The notes beneath the pieces are model-generated. The model was not told the origin of the DNA, ran no database searches, and saw only the letters and a program-made list of their open reading frames with translations. A stretch of 64,000 nucleotides of DNA from Rhizoctonia solani (taxonomy: Eukaryota > Basidiomycota > Agaricomycetes > Cantharellales > Ceratobasidiaceae), in contig NC_057370.1 of NCBI RefSeq assembly GCF_016906535.1, positions 372,001-436,000 of the forward strand. Direction: 5' to 3'. Made by a program: the position numbers and the translations under genes. How positions within the stretch are numbered: position 1 is the first letter of the stretch; the number at the start of each line of letters is the position of its first letter. Below are positions 47,245-58,830 of the stretch, one piece after another.

Positions 47245-48768
47245 TGTTATGGATATGACATTTCTTCCATAATCTGTACTTATTTTATTAATTACATAAG
47301 TAATACTACAGTAAATAAAATGAGATAAAGATGCAAACTAGGGTTTTCAAGGTCCCTCTATCCAATCACAACCTTTGCAGAACCTATAAGTCTCAGGAAT
47401 ACCCTCAATATGCAATATCTTTTGCATATATGCTGTTTTCTCACTCATATAAATATATATAAGTTCAGCTGAGTAGATAAACAGTAACAAGTTATATTTC
47501 TCCTGTTTGTAGTATTTCTTATTCAAGATTCTATCTTGTGGCTACACACAGAAATATTCAGGGTCCCCCCTGTTGCATAGGCAAGTGCTCTGGCGCTTAA
47601 TCAGCCCTTAAGCGCCAACGCACTAAATGCGCATTTTCTCTATCACCCGGGCATCTCACACTGCCAAATTACTTGCGCTTAGGTGCGCCTGTTTGTGCGC
47701 TCCAGAACGCTGGTTTAAACTCCCAAAACGGACAACATTTGGCAGAGTTATGCCCTATTTACTGTAAGTACCCAGTACAGTGGTATCCTACCTTTGGGAC
47801 TGTTTACTCCAAGGATGAAACACTTAGCCTTGGGACATCCAAGCACCCACACAGGTAAATACTGCCTTGGGGCAAACATTGCCTTGGGGCAAATATTAGG
47901 GTCTGTTGTTTGTTTGCTATATACCAAAGTATTGGCTCTCCTAAGTGTTTCAGTTGCCACATGTACCTCCTGTACCCCCCTCTTGGTATCAATCATGTAT
48001 ATACTTGTTTGTGCACCTTCTCAGGGTATAAATGGACCCTGTGAAGACGCTTCTAATGCATCCATTTATCCACTCTTATATATTGACATATACACACAAG
48101 CCTTTAACAGCTTATCTGTGCATTTACTTTAGTGATTGACTCACTGTAAATAGCATAGGAGGTTATTTGGCACACTAAGACCATAGGCCAGTCCCAACAG
48201 ACACAGGGTAACCTATTAGTGTACTTACTGCAACCCTGTGCCCCTTGACTGTCACAGTAGTTGAGTTCAACATTGAGTATAGTGCAACAATACTGTAAGG
48301 ATTGTTGTGATTGAGTGAAAGTGTTTCAATCTGCCATACCCCCTATATTGTAGATAGCTTTATCTATAATATCTCTTAAATCCTAGATATATTTTAGGTA
48401 AACCCCATAAGTCTTAAGTCTTACTTAAGCATATATAAGTCCTATACTCATTAGGCAAATCCTATAAATCCTGTACATTAGTCAGGTAACCCTCTTACTT
48501 AAGGTACTATCCCAGAGACCTTAAGTATACATACCCTTAGTCACTTAGGCTTAAGTAACATTAGTCTAAGGTACTATACATAACCAACCACCTGCACTTG
48601 ATAGTTGGTAGACTATTTGTTAGGAGTTGTTATTCCTGATCACCTAGCCTATTTGTGCATATATTCTGTGCATATATTCTGATTCATTATACTAGTTCTT
48701 AGTTATTCCCATATACATTTTGTATATAGTAATTCTTTCTTACTCCTGTACTTACACAACTCTTAACA
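47245..48768 (+). mobile_element. 1.5 kb LTR, copy 3, between Gypsy and Copia fragments
   Basis: 1524 bp, near-identical to the copies at 23.0 and 37.0 kb. Left flank is Gypsy gag, right flank Copia gag. Flanking five bases differ (AGCAT and GTGTC). It could be the 5' LTR of the Copia element to its right, but the copy at 23 kb stands alone with its own duplication and no 3' partner is seen. Confidence 0.8.
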
Positions 48769-51700
48769 GTGTCCCAACAAGCCAAAAGAATAGCAAAATG
48801 GAAGCAGTGGGACAACAAGGCATTCTTTCAAATCACCCTCAATATGGAGGATGGTGTCATGAACAATATGTTGACACAACATTGGCAAACAAAGCCTGGA
48901 TGCAGATTGTTGAGCACTGGGAAGGCAAGGGCATGCAATTGCTGTCCTTCCTATACCAACAATTAATGAGCACAAAAATCAAGGAAGAAGAGGACCTTAC
49001 CACTGGGTTCAATTTGATAAAATCAACAGTCTCAAAAATCAAGACACTTGGAGAGTCCATCAGCAATTTCCTACTTGCTCAGATAATCATGAATGCGCTC
49101 CCACTGTCCTATGCAATCATCAGCACTGTCATCCAGACATCTATGCAGCAGGCAGCCATCACATCCAATGCCATATGCAAAGCTGCATTACAAGAGGAAG
49201 AACATCAGCAAAAAGGTGGAGGGATTACTGCAATGTTTGTGCAATCATTGAAGGGCAAATCTATGACAAAAAGGTCAGCAAGGAACAACCCAAAAGGGAA
49301 GAAAAGGACCTAGGTCCTCCTTGTGCCAACTGTTCAAAGCCTGGTCAGACCAAGCAGGAATGCTGGGCAAAAGGTGGTGGAGCCAAAGGCACTGGTCCCC
49401 AGCAGAGACAGCAGAACTCAAAGCAGTTGAAAGACAAGTTCAACAAGTCCCAAGCCAACTGTCATAAACAGAGGAAAATAGAACTAGCCAGAATTGAACC
49501 AGCTTGACCACTAAGCCATAGAGCCCTATTATTCCTCTGCTGACAACCCATGATTACACCTGCTACCCCCCAAATTTGGGCTTGGGCCAGCATGCAACCA
49601 CTTGTACTGGTCATGTGACTGTGTCCAGGACACCAACACATCAAAAGGCAACTCTGCTAAGGTTGCTGTAATGGATAAATTAGGCAATTCCTCTGTAGGC
49701 CCCAAAATATATGCACTCACTGTATTAGACAAATTGTCACATAATGAGGACACCTGGCTACTTGATTTGGGTGCATCAAGACACATGACACCAAATTGGC
49801 ATTGGTTCTACACCTACCAGACACTAACACCACCAATCCAAATTTGAGTGGGCAATGGGAACTTGATCCCTGCAATTGGTGTTGGCTGAGTTCATGTAAT
49901 GTTATGCAACTGTCATGGCATTGAAACTCCTGTGTTCATGAAGTCCATGCTGCACGTACCCAAATTAAATGCAAACTTAATGTTGGTCAAAGAACTCACC
50001 CAAGGAGGCACCAATGTGCTCTTCTGTAAATCATTTGGTGCAATTCTTGTAGGCAACCAAGGCAATGGGCCTGAAATAGGCTTTGCTAAAGAAATATCTG
50101 GTCAGCTATACAAAGTTAAATGCATTGTAAAACATACCAAGGTCAACACATACATGGCTATTGTCAAGTCCAAAAGCATTAACAACAGGGACAATATTGA
50201 TGCAGGCAAATTTGTTTCATATGCTGCTGGGAAAATTGCACATGCAGACCTTGAGACCTGGCACAGACAATTGGGTCATGTCAGCTACAAGTACATTCTT
50301 GACATGTTTTGGAACAGCTCAGTACGCAGAATGGACACTGTAGGAAAGCACTCACCTCCACAATCTCCATGAAAACCTTGCCTCAAAGGCAAGCATGCAT
50401 GTGCACCATCTGTTCCATCACAATCCACCTTGTCTGCAGTCCTTCAACTTATGCATAGCAATCTCCATGGCCCAGCTGCAGTCCAAGGGATTGGCAGGAT
50501 TCAATTCTTTGCAATAACAATTGACAATAAGTTGTGCAAAATTTTTGTGCACCTACTAAAGTCAAAGGACAAATACCCAGCCCAATTTAAAGAACTCAAA
50601 GCATCAGTTGAAAACCTTACAGGCAATAAAATCAAAGTTTTGCGCACCAATGGAGGAGGCAAATACACCTCAAATACCTTTGAAGACTGGCTATGCAGCA
50701 AGGGAATTGAACACCAAAAGACCAAGGCAAACTTGTCAAAAAGTAATGCCATAGCCAAGCATGCAATAAGGATGTTGAACAACTCCAAACAATGTATGCA
50801 CACTGATGTGACTTACTGGACAAATTCTGGGGCTACACCATACTCTACACAGCATACATATCAAATGTTACCCCAAAGACCCCCCTAAATGGTTGAACGC
50901 CCAAAGAGGTATTTTCAGGCCAAACTCCCAATGTAGCTTGACTTTGTATTTTTGGCTACACAGCATGGGCAAGAATACCCAATAATAAGTGTACTAAGCT
51001 ACAACATTGGTCAATGAAATGCACGTACCTGGGCTTTGCACCAAATCAAAAGGTGCATTTACTTGTTCAACAAGAAACTGGAAAGATCCTAACCTCCCAA
51101 GACATTGTATTTGACAAAGGAATTGGAAATTGTCATTGGGTAATACTAGAAACCTACAAGGACAACTCTAGCACCAAAAACAAACCAAAATCCAATGCTC
51201 ACAACTCTAACACCAAAAACAAACCAAAGCCCAAAACTGTCCTAGACATTTGTTAGGACATCAAGGGGATGGTGCTTGTGGCCAGGGGGTACAAGGGAGA
51301 ATAAGTTGCTTAAGGCAACAGCAAACCTATCTATGGCAACAAGCAGCTATCCTACAACAACAAGACTGCTTAAGGCAGTGACAAGCTATCTAAGTACAGC
51401 AACAAGACCGCTCAGGGCAGGGTAGAGCTATCTAAGTAGTTGACTAAGTAATTACTGGGCAGTAAGGCCATTGTACACTGAGTGGATGCAACAAGAGGTA
51501 ATCAACCTGGGTGTTACCATGGTTGGTTGGCCTCCTCATATATTACAGAGGTGGACTAATTACAAATGTATAATATGCAAAACCATATCCAATAGGAAAC
51601 CCGCTCTGCAGTTGGCCTTACTCATGCATATGTGTTATTGATATGTCATGATGTTGTCATAGGTGGAGGTGGCTATGTATGCTGATTAAGTGCGGATGGG

Positions 51701-52200
51701 GACATGGTTTGGCGCTTAGCGTATGATATAAGCGCTGCAGTCACGTGATTGAAAATGTAGTCTGTTTGTCTTTGTTTAAATTTGAGAAAATCGGAATAAA
51801 TTCCGTGGTATTGATTGTGTCTACAACAAAAACTCATGATTCAAATGCCAAAACCAAACCAATGGAAAATCCACCACCAGCAGAGCTGGTAACATTTTGA
51901 TGCTTGACTCAACCCTCAAAACCTCCTCAACAGTATGGGGCAAATGTGGGTGCTGAAGACGCATGGTTAATGCATATAAATGCAATGGTAGAGGCATTTA
52001 ACACTGCTCTAGCTGCTCCCCCAACAACCTTTGCCAAGGCAATGTCCTGTGTAGATGCTCAAATGTGGATGGGCGCTATGAACAAGGAGTACAACTTGAT
52101 TACTGTTGCAATATTGTGTATTTGGCATCTACTCTGCATGTACTGTACAGGACTGGAAGAGATCTTCCAAAGACTTCTCCCCTGTGTACTTAAAAATTTT
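48769..52200 (+). pseudogene. Decayed Ty1/Copia element: gag, protease, integrase, start of RT
   Basis: Gag of the UBN2 type (48769-49313: KAWMQIVEHWEGKG, NALPLSYAIISTVIQ), a damaged zinc knuckle (CANCSKPGQTKQEC, His lost), protease LLDLGASRHMT (Ser to Leu, codon 49767-49769), the pre-integrase motif WHRQLGHVS, integrase with KVLRTNGGGKY (Asp to Asn, codon 50649-50651) and NAIAKHAIR (Glu to Lys, codon 50757-50759). A solo LTR splits it at 51238. After that, DAQMWMGAMNKEYNLI is the start of the RT region. Several stops and frame changes. CpG is almost absent. Confidence 0.85.
51238..51828 (+). mobile_element. Solo LTR of the TGTCCTAGACA family inside Copia
   Basis: 591 bp, TGTCCTAGACA...TCTACAACA, perfect target duplication AAAAC (51233-51237 and 51829-51833). 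Contains AGTCACGTGATTG. Confidence 0.9.
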
Positions 52201-52259
52201 GTCTTACTTAGAATACATTTTTGCCCCTCTGCGTTGACTACTTTGTGTGTCTTTCAACA

Positions 52260-53711
52260 ATTACTAAGCACAGTGTGGGAAGACAAGTTGAGCAACCTAT
52301 TGGAAGAAATGTGGTTGAATGCAAATGGGTTTTTGGGTACAAGATAGGTCCAAACGGCAAAATCCTACGGTATAAAGTCAGACTGGTCACAAAAGGATTC
52401 TCTCAGCGTCCAGGTATTGATTTTGAAGATACGTCCTCACCCGTTGCAAATTCCGACTCCACGCGTGCACTCCTGGCCAAAGGTACAAGCAAAAATTACA
52501 ACATAATTCAGCTCAATATCAAGACTGCCTTCTTACATGGCAAGATCAAGGAGGAGATATACATGGAGCAGCCCAAAGGCTTTGAGGACAATCCAGTAAA
52601 ATACGTTTGGCGGCTCGAGAAGGCATTATACGGCCTCAAACAAGCGGCGCGAGCATTTTATTCTCGACTACGCAAAGTTCTCGAACAGATTGGGTTTACC
52701 CGATGCAACTCCAACCACGCCGTTTTTCATAGGCAAAATAAAAATAACATTGCATTTATTGTAGCTCACGTAGACGACATGCTATTAATCGGCAAACCTT
52801 GTACCTTTCTCGAGGAAATCAAGTCCGAAATGGCAAAAGTTTTTGAACTTGTCAATCTAGGAGAGCCAAAGATGTTTGCCGGAGTGTCGATTCGTCGAGA
52901 TTGCAATGCCAGAACCCTCAAAATATTGCAAGAACGATACATCGAGGAAGTCCTAAAAAGATTCGATATGAACGATTGTAAGCCAAGCAACACGCCTATG
53001 GCCGAATCGCCGAATCTACCAAAACTCAACTCACCAACTGTCGACCAAGCCCTATACCAGCGCGGCATTGGTTTGCTGATGTATGCTATGGTACAAACAC
53101 GGCCTGACATCGCATATGCAACCGGCCTGTTGGCCCAGCACTCCGCAAACCCAGGGCACGAGCACTGGAACGCATTCAGGCGTACTCTGCGGTATTTAAA
53201 GGGCACAAAGGACCTTGGTATAGTTTACAAGAAGTTGAAAGGATCAGAACTCACCGGTTACATTGATGCCGATTACGCAGGCGATCCAAACACCAGTCAA
53301 TCGACGACCGGATGGACTTTCATGATAGGCGGGGCGAGTATTGCATGGTCATCGAGAAAACAGCCGACAATCTCACTATCGAGTACGGAGGCCGAATACG
53401 TTGCTGCCGCAAGCGCTACACGCAAGCTAATTTGGCTTCGCCAATTCTTATCAGAACTCGATTTACTCCCCGAAGGGCCGACAACTTTACTTACCAATAA
53501 TCAATCGAGTATGGCTCTTGCAAAGAATCCGATCAATCACCAGTGCACAAAGCATATCCGAATTAAACACCATTTTATTCGTGAGATGATTGAATTGAAG
53601 GAAGTCGACTTACAATACATCCCGACCAACAAGCAGGTGGCCGATATACTTACTAAGCCACTTGGACGAACCAAGCTCCCCGGCTTTGTCACTGATATGG
53701 GCATGTCTTAG
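52260..53711 (+). CDS. Copia reverse transcriptase and RNase H, open frame of a younger element
   Basis: Open frame to the TAG at 53709-53711. RT marks of the RVT_2 family: VVECKWVFGYKI, RLVTKGFSQRPGIDFEDT, ALYGLKQAARAFYSRL and the metal motif AHVDDML, intact. RNase H: GYIDADYAGDPNTSQSTTG and SLSSTEAEYVAAA; C-terminal QVADILTKPLGR. CpG is frequent from about 52350 on, in sharp contrast with the Copia sequence to the left. The 3' LTR follows 33 bases after the stop. The 5' half of this element is missing or replaced. Confidence 0.88.
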   Translation: MTKHSVGRQVEQPIGRNVVECKWVFGYKIGPNGKILRYKVRLVTKGFSQRPGIDFEDTSSPVANSDSTRALLAKGTSKNYNIIQLNIKTAFLHGKIKEEIYMEQPKGFEDNPVKYVWRLEKALYGLKQAARAFYSRLRKVLEQIGFTRCNSNHAVFHRQNKNNIAFIVAHVDDMLLIGKPCTFLEEIKSEMAKVFELVNLGEPKMFAGVSIRRDCNARTLKILQERYIEEVLKRFDMNDCKPSNTPMAESPNLPKLNSPTVDQALYQRGIGLLMYAMVQTRPDIAYATGLLAQHSANPGHEHWNAFRRTLRYLKGTKDLGIVYKKLKGSELTGYIDADYAGDPNTSQSTTGWTFMIGGASIAWSSRKQPTISLSSTEAEYVAAASATRKLIWLRQFLSELDLLPEGPTTLLTNNQSSMALAKNPINHQCTKHIRIKHHFIREMIELKEVDLQYIPTNKQVADILTKPLGRTKLPGFVTDMGMS

Positions 53712-53744
53712 TTTTCCTTTCGTCTCCGTTATCCTGAGTGGGCG

Positions 53745-54024
53745 TGTTGAAATATCAGTCTCACGGAACCGTACATGTAATCCTTACGCATATATTTACT
53801 TACGTTTGGATGTACGAGTATAAATGTGTTCTTTATCAATTCTCGTGTACCTCAGTTCACTACCATATAGTAGAGCTGAGGTACGTATCATATCTCTCTA
53901 TTCTGTCCATGTATGCTTATAATCCTGTCGATACAAAATCGTCTAGGTACAGTATATATACGAGTTCACTACCATATAGTAGAGCTGAGATACAAAATCA
54001 TCTAGCTCTACGTGTCTTTCAACA
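53745..54024 (+). repeat. 3' LTR of the younger Copia element
   Basis: 280 bp, TGTTGAAATATC...GTGTCTTTCAACA, with an 8 bp inverted terminal repeat (TGTTGAAA/TTTCAACA). The purine-rich GAGTGGGCG precedes it. Inside, a 26 bp word beginning GTTCACTACCATATAG occurs twice (53855-53880 and 53964-53989). No 5' partner in the window. Confidence 0.85.
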
Positions 54025-55546
54025 CAAACGTTCACGCCATCCATTGTTGTCTAGAACCGGATGCCCTTATCTGTGAGCTTTTTTCCCTTTTAGTTCAAGC
54101 TATATTTTACTACTTACTTGATTATGTTCATCTCATTTCAGCATTTATACCTTTGTCCACTGGGGTCAAACGCCACCTTCCTTGGCGTGTACCGACTGAA
54201 CACCCCCCCCCCATTATTTGTCTTACTATTCCACTATCCAAATGTCGGTCATTCTAACATCCTACTAACGGGTACATCAGTCACAACCAGCTGCCCAGAT
54301 AGTACTGATGGGGCAACCGGTGGTTGTTTACCACCTCGGCGAAACATCAATACTGTTATGTACTGTACCTTTCGGTCGCTCCAGGTGGACTCACACCCCT
54401 TGCATCATCTACAGTACGTCTCTTATCGACATTGTTGTCTAAAGATTTGCTGTACCATTGCGCCTTTGTCGAACACCCCGCAACCGTCTCACTGTTGTCC
54501 CCCCCTCCCCCCAGGTTGACCTTGTACCTCTGGAAGAGATACCAAGCGATATGTACGATGAAAAGATGGTTGCGAATCACTGTTGCACGCCCACCTGACA
54601 TACTCAAGAGCCTGGATTGTGGCCAGTTGAGCCGTTTCACTTTGCATGACATCTTGCGAGTACGTGGCCGAACACACTGACGAATTATCAGGAAGCCGGC
54701 GAGCATTCGATGTTCGCTTGAGTACAGTTACTCACCTCCAATCAGCCCGTCAGCCACAGACCGAAAATGAGACGCGGCCGGCAATCTAGAGCACGTTTAC
54801 TGGCTTTTCAAGCACATTAGATACGGTTAATCTTGCCTCGACTACGCCTGATGATAAGCTGAAAACCTTCGTTCACGAGACTCGGCACTCGGAAGATTTG
54901 CTAGTCATGCGCCCCATGCTTTTTGAAATCAATTTTCTCGTATCCACAATGGTATCGAAGCTAAACATATTCTGATACCTTACTTCCCTTCACTTGTGCT
55001 TTTATAATCAATTATTTTTACAACAGATGTCCTTGGTTTGAACTTGAAAATTAGGACCTTCGACGATTTGACCAAATAAGGATTATATCTGTAATGGACG
55101 ATTTATTATCCCCGATTTGGGCGATGTACCGATTGGATGTCGACAGCACGGCTGTGGTATCCATAACGGTGTTTCATTCTATTTCATTAGCTCTGAATTA
55201 GCCAAAGTCTTCCTAAATTGCTTACTACAACCCCCGCAGTTTTCTTCAATCCCACGCGACCGATGTTCGCTTGCCCAAAGGAGTGGAGCGCCCACGGTCT
55301 GGGCCTAAAGCGGAGTTTGAGAACTCCCTTGCACCACGGCTAGTGAAATTCGGTGTTCTTTCACGTCTAGACTTTAATGGCATACGCCGCGGTCGCTGGG
55401 CTGACACAATAAATTTGAGCTCAAAAGTCACGGTGCAGCGGTCACAGAAAATCTCCTACAGCGTCTCGGGCAGGAAGCCGGGGGGTGGCACAAGTTCTGG
55501 GTTTCACCTGGAGCCTTGTTCAGCTCATGAACCACAGCTTCTTTAT
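54025..55546. other. 1.5 kb without recognisable gene
   Basis: Short open frames only; none with a motif or splice pattern I can support. Confidence 0.4.
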
Positions 55547-56542
55547 TACAATGGGACCTCTTGATTCTGTAACCCCCCCCCCGACTCGATGGGAGCGGGG
55601 TTTTGCTTTTCCCGTAGTTATTTGAAATATAGTAGTAAATGCTTACGAATGCGTACAGCCACGACTGAGTAAGACTGGCGCCCGTGGCTTGGACCGCCAC
55701 CTGGATGAACGGCTATTGAGAGAAATTCAGAGAACGGCATAAAAATTTCAGAAATATATAGGTAGATACACCTGAGACTACCTGAGATACCACTGTTTCT
55801 TGTCTTAAGCTTGTTCTTGATGCCTCAAACCTCTAACTTGAAAAAATCTTGAGCCCCAAGGCGTCCCTGACCGCTTTATGTTGCTGCCTTTGTACAAGAT
55901 AAAACCAAGCGGTCAAACCCCACGCTTGATGACAAACTACGCATTATAGATTACTACCGAGAGCATGAAGGTCTTCCTGGAGTTGCTCAAGCCTCGGAAG
56001 TTCAACATTTCCGTATCGAATACCCTACTCTTAGCCAATCGACGCTCTCAAGTTACCTCTCTCGCGAGAAGGAGATTCGAGAATACATTGACAAGAACCC
56101 GAATCAACTAATATGCAAGAAGCCTACTCGGGTTGCTCTGACGCAAATCGAACTCGCATTGACTGAGTGAGTAAATGAGCGACTGCTCCGCGGCCTTCGA
56201 TCGACTACTTTCCGCTCAAGAGCTAGTAGATGTTGATCGAGATGTTCAGACCAAGGAGGTTACTGACGAGATGATTATTCGACACGTCAGATCTACACTT
56301 AACTTATAGATTGTACTCAAGATTGTTTGATTATTTTAATCATGTTTTCAATATACTTTCTGACTTGGTTAATGTATACGTATCTATTGTCATGTACTTC
56401 TGGGTTGTATGCACGGTGGTATTTCAAATGATTACATAGCCGCTTCTGTCTCTGTTTACACGTGTGGTCGTAAACCCCCCAAGCTCAATAAAAGCACCAT
56501 ATCAAATATCCCATCAGCATCGTTTTAGAGGGGTTCCACTGT
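55547..56542 (+). mobile_element. Remnant of a pogo-like (Tc1/mariner) DNA transposon
   Basis: 55907-56170 is an open frame without ATG that reads as a CENP-B/Tc5-type helix-turn-helix region: KLRIIDYYREHEGLPGVAQA, YPTLSQSTLSSYLSREKEI. A second piece near 56213-56309 (QELVDVDRDVQTKEVTDEMI) looks like a transposase C-terminus. The DDE core between them is absent. The right edge could be TAGAGGGGTTCCACTG at about 56526-56541 before TA, the left edge TACAATGGGACCTC near 55547; this inverted match is imperfect, so the ends are tentative. Confidence 0.5.
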
Positions 56543-56862
56543 ATTTGTCTCCGCTCAGTGCCTGATCTCTGGTGTGGCTTGCGTCGCTTCCCATCCTGGG
56601 GCGTATATCCAATGTGAAGCCTACCCCAGAATTTAGGGTGAGAGAGGCTCCGATCCTCGGACGGTGCATGCATTGTAATACTATACTGTAACAGTATAGC
56701 CGGTATCCTAGTCAACTGATTCATGATCACCGCCTATTGTCGGAATCGAGGATACGATCTACTTAGGATAAACAAAATTGTATCTTCCCTCTGTTGGGTA
56801 TTCAAATATTGTGGTGCCATACATTAATATAGAAATATGATGCTACAGGGGAAACATATAAA

Positions 56863-58202
56863 TCAGGCAACTCGTGGAAAGAAGAGTGCCACAAACTGCT
56901 CGAGGAGGAAAAACAACTCCGCAGTTGCCCCTGCCACAAAAGCTACATATCTCTCTCGGAGAGACGCGCCCCGAGTAACTATTGGCCAGCGAACCGCCCA
57001 GCCCGGACAATCATCAAATTGAGCGACCAGAGCCTTGTATGCTTGTTCGAGTTTGGGACGTTTGGCTGGGTTATAATCGGTCATTTCTCGAGCAAGAGGT
57101 AGAAGGAATCGTAGAGCTGGGTATTCCTGATGACATAGGATTCAACTCAGCAACAAAGCCAATCTGAAATAATTCGACTCACAGGGATCAGATCTCTCCG
57201 TATTACTGCTCCTAGTTGGTAAATATCGGATTTGAAAGGGTCATAGGCATTCCCTCTCAGTTGCTCGGGAGTCCTTTCACGAGCGCGGTATCCATGTACC
57301 ACTCGAGGTTGAGCTGGGTCACGAAACCACTTTGCGTAGCCAAAGTCAATAAAGTAATAACGAACTGGTCGTTGACTACGTAGGTATCTTGCCCGAATCT
57401 GTCGTTTACGGTCGAGAGAAAAGTCTTGGTAAAAAGGATGAAACGGTTCGTCATATAATGTTTGGCCATTCATCATAATGTTTGCCGAAGCAATATCGCT
57501 ATAGGTTCAGGTCATTGCAACATCCAAGAAGGAAAAGAGATACAATTACCAGTGAGCTATATCATTTACATGGAGAAATCGTAATCCCTGATCGGACAGA
57601 TTCAACATAAAGCGTATTCCCGATCATAGAAACTCACCTCGAAAATCTGGACAAGAAAGTTGCGTATCTCGTATAAGTTGTGGAAAGGTGGGTCGTTGTA
57701 TTCTCTGAGGAGTGGCATAACATAGAATACAGCCCTGTCCAGTCCTGGAACGGCAAAGGAATCTAGACATTCCACAGTGTGGTTTCTAGGATCAGTGGAG
57801 TACGGATTGGAGGACAAGTGCTGTACGATATCTAATTCCTCTTCCCCTTCTCGATCGTCATCAGATGGGATAACCATTTTAATAATAACCTGAAGTTGGT
57901 CAGATAAACGGGTTGCGTCAAGCGTCCGTACTGGCTAGATTTGGTCATGGTTAGGAGCGGCTTCCATGTAGCATGAACGGGCATACCACGGCATTACCGC
58001 TGTCCTCGCATGAAATGGGATCCAAATTTGTACCTTCCCAGGATGGTTTCCATCCAGGACGATAGCGAGGGCGAAGTTGGTAACCTTTTGATAGTAAGTA
58101 CGGCTGAAAGGTAACCCATCGTTTTTCTATTTCAGATAACTCCTCAGGCGAGGATGCGGTGACATCAGTGTGCATATAAGATATATAGTTAGTCGAGTTC
58201 AT
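56863..58202 (-). CDS. Divergent protein kinase-like protein, copy B
   Basis: Exons 58202-57987, 57934-57638, 57587-57550, 57498-57183 and 57126-56863 give 376 residues. Marks: PYLLSKGYQLRPRYRPGW, VIIKM (Lys91), H183-C184-D185 with Asn190, D235-F-G, TPEQ, DIYQLGAVIRRDLIP and a hydrophobic C-terminal helix (AELFFLLEQFVALFF). Unlike copy A it keeps a normal DFG. Start 58202 was preferred over the upstream ATG at 58325 because copy C starts at the same place relative to exon 1 (both exon 1 are 216 nt). Exons 2, 3 and 4 match copy C in length (297, 38, 316). Head to head with its partner, 628 bp away. Confidence 0.87.
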
Positions 58203-58830
58203 GGCTAGATAAAGCTTTTCTCTTCTAATTCGTGCGAACCATAGGTCAAGAAGGGAGCGAGGGTAAGGGCCGTAGAGGACTTGGAATACGGTCGAGGGTA
58301 AATAACCTGGAGACCTTGCTCCCATTGCGGTTAGAGAGTCAGCGGATATGACCCTGGGGGCTCATTGGCGCGTGTGATCACTGTCTTAACAGGCTACAAA
58401 GAGAAGTGATAACTAGCGGAGAGGTTCTGGTGATTTATGAAATCGGGTAAGCATCCCACATTTGTATCGGCCCATGTGGCTTATTTGGGCTTGTGATTGA
58501 GTTTGATGCATCGGGTCTTTTGTCCACCGGTTGTATGCCCGCTCCAAGTGCTAACCAAGAAGAACCCCAATCTAAGGACCTGAGCCACATCCACTTCGTG
58601 GCGGGAAATGTAATTAATAACTCCTTCCCATGGGACCAGTGTATAAGTGGTATGGCTTCACTCAAACAGTACATAGGAGCTCAATATAATCTTCGGATAT
58701 CACTTTTCATTGAGACTCCGAATCTAACAAAGAAGCGTTTCTACATTATAAACCGTAGGGAACATACTATATAGTGCGGCTCGATGACAAGGTAGTGCCA
58801 TCATTTCTTCACATCACCCAACTTTGCAAT
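58203..58830. promoter_or_regulatory. Divergent promoter region, pair B
   Basis: 628 bp between the two start codons. TATAAA at 58747-58752 lies about 80 bases before the partner ATG. A short open frame (58493-58774) here is taken as chance. Confidence 0.4.

Noticed and set aside
49602..49847. Separate small gene next to Copia gag
   Set aside because: It is the Copia protease segment (LLDLGASRHMT) in its own frame, not a host gene.
58203..58325. Upstream in-frame ATG for kinase copy B
   Set aside because: It would add 41 residues with no match in copies A and C; with the ATG at 58202 exon 1 has the same length as in copy C.
58493..58774. Open frame between the genes of pair B
   Set aside because: It has no counterpart in the gaps of pairs A and C and no motif.
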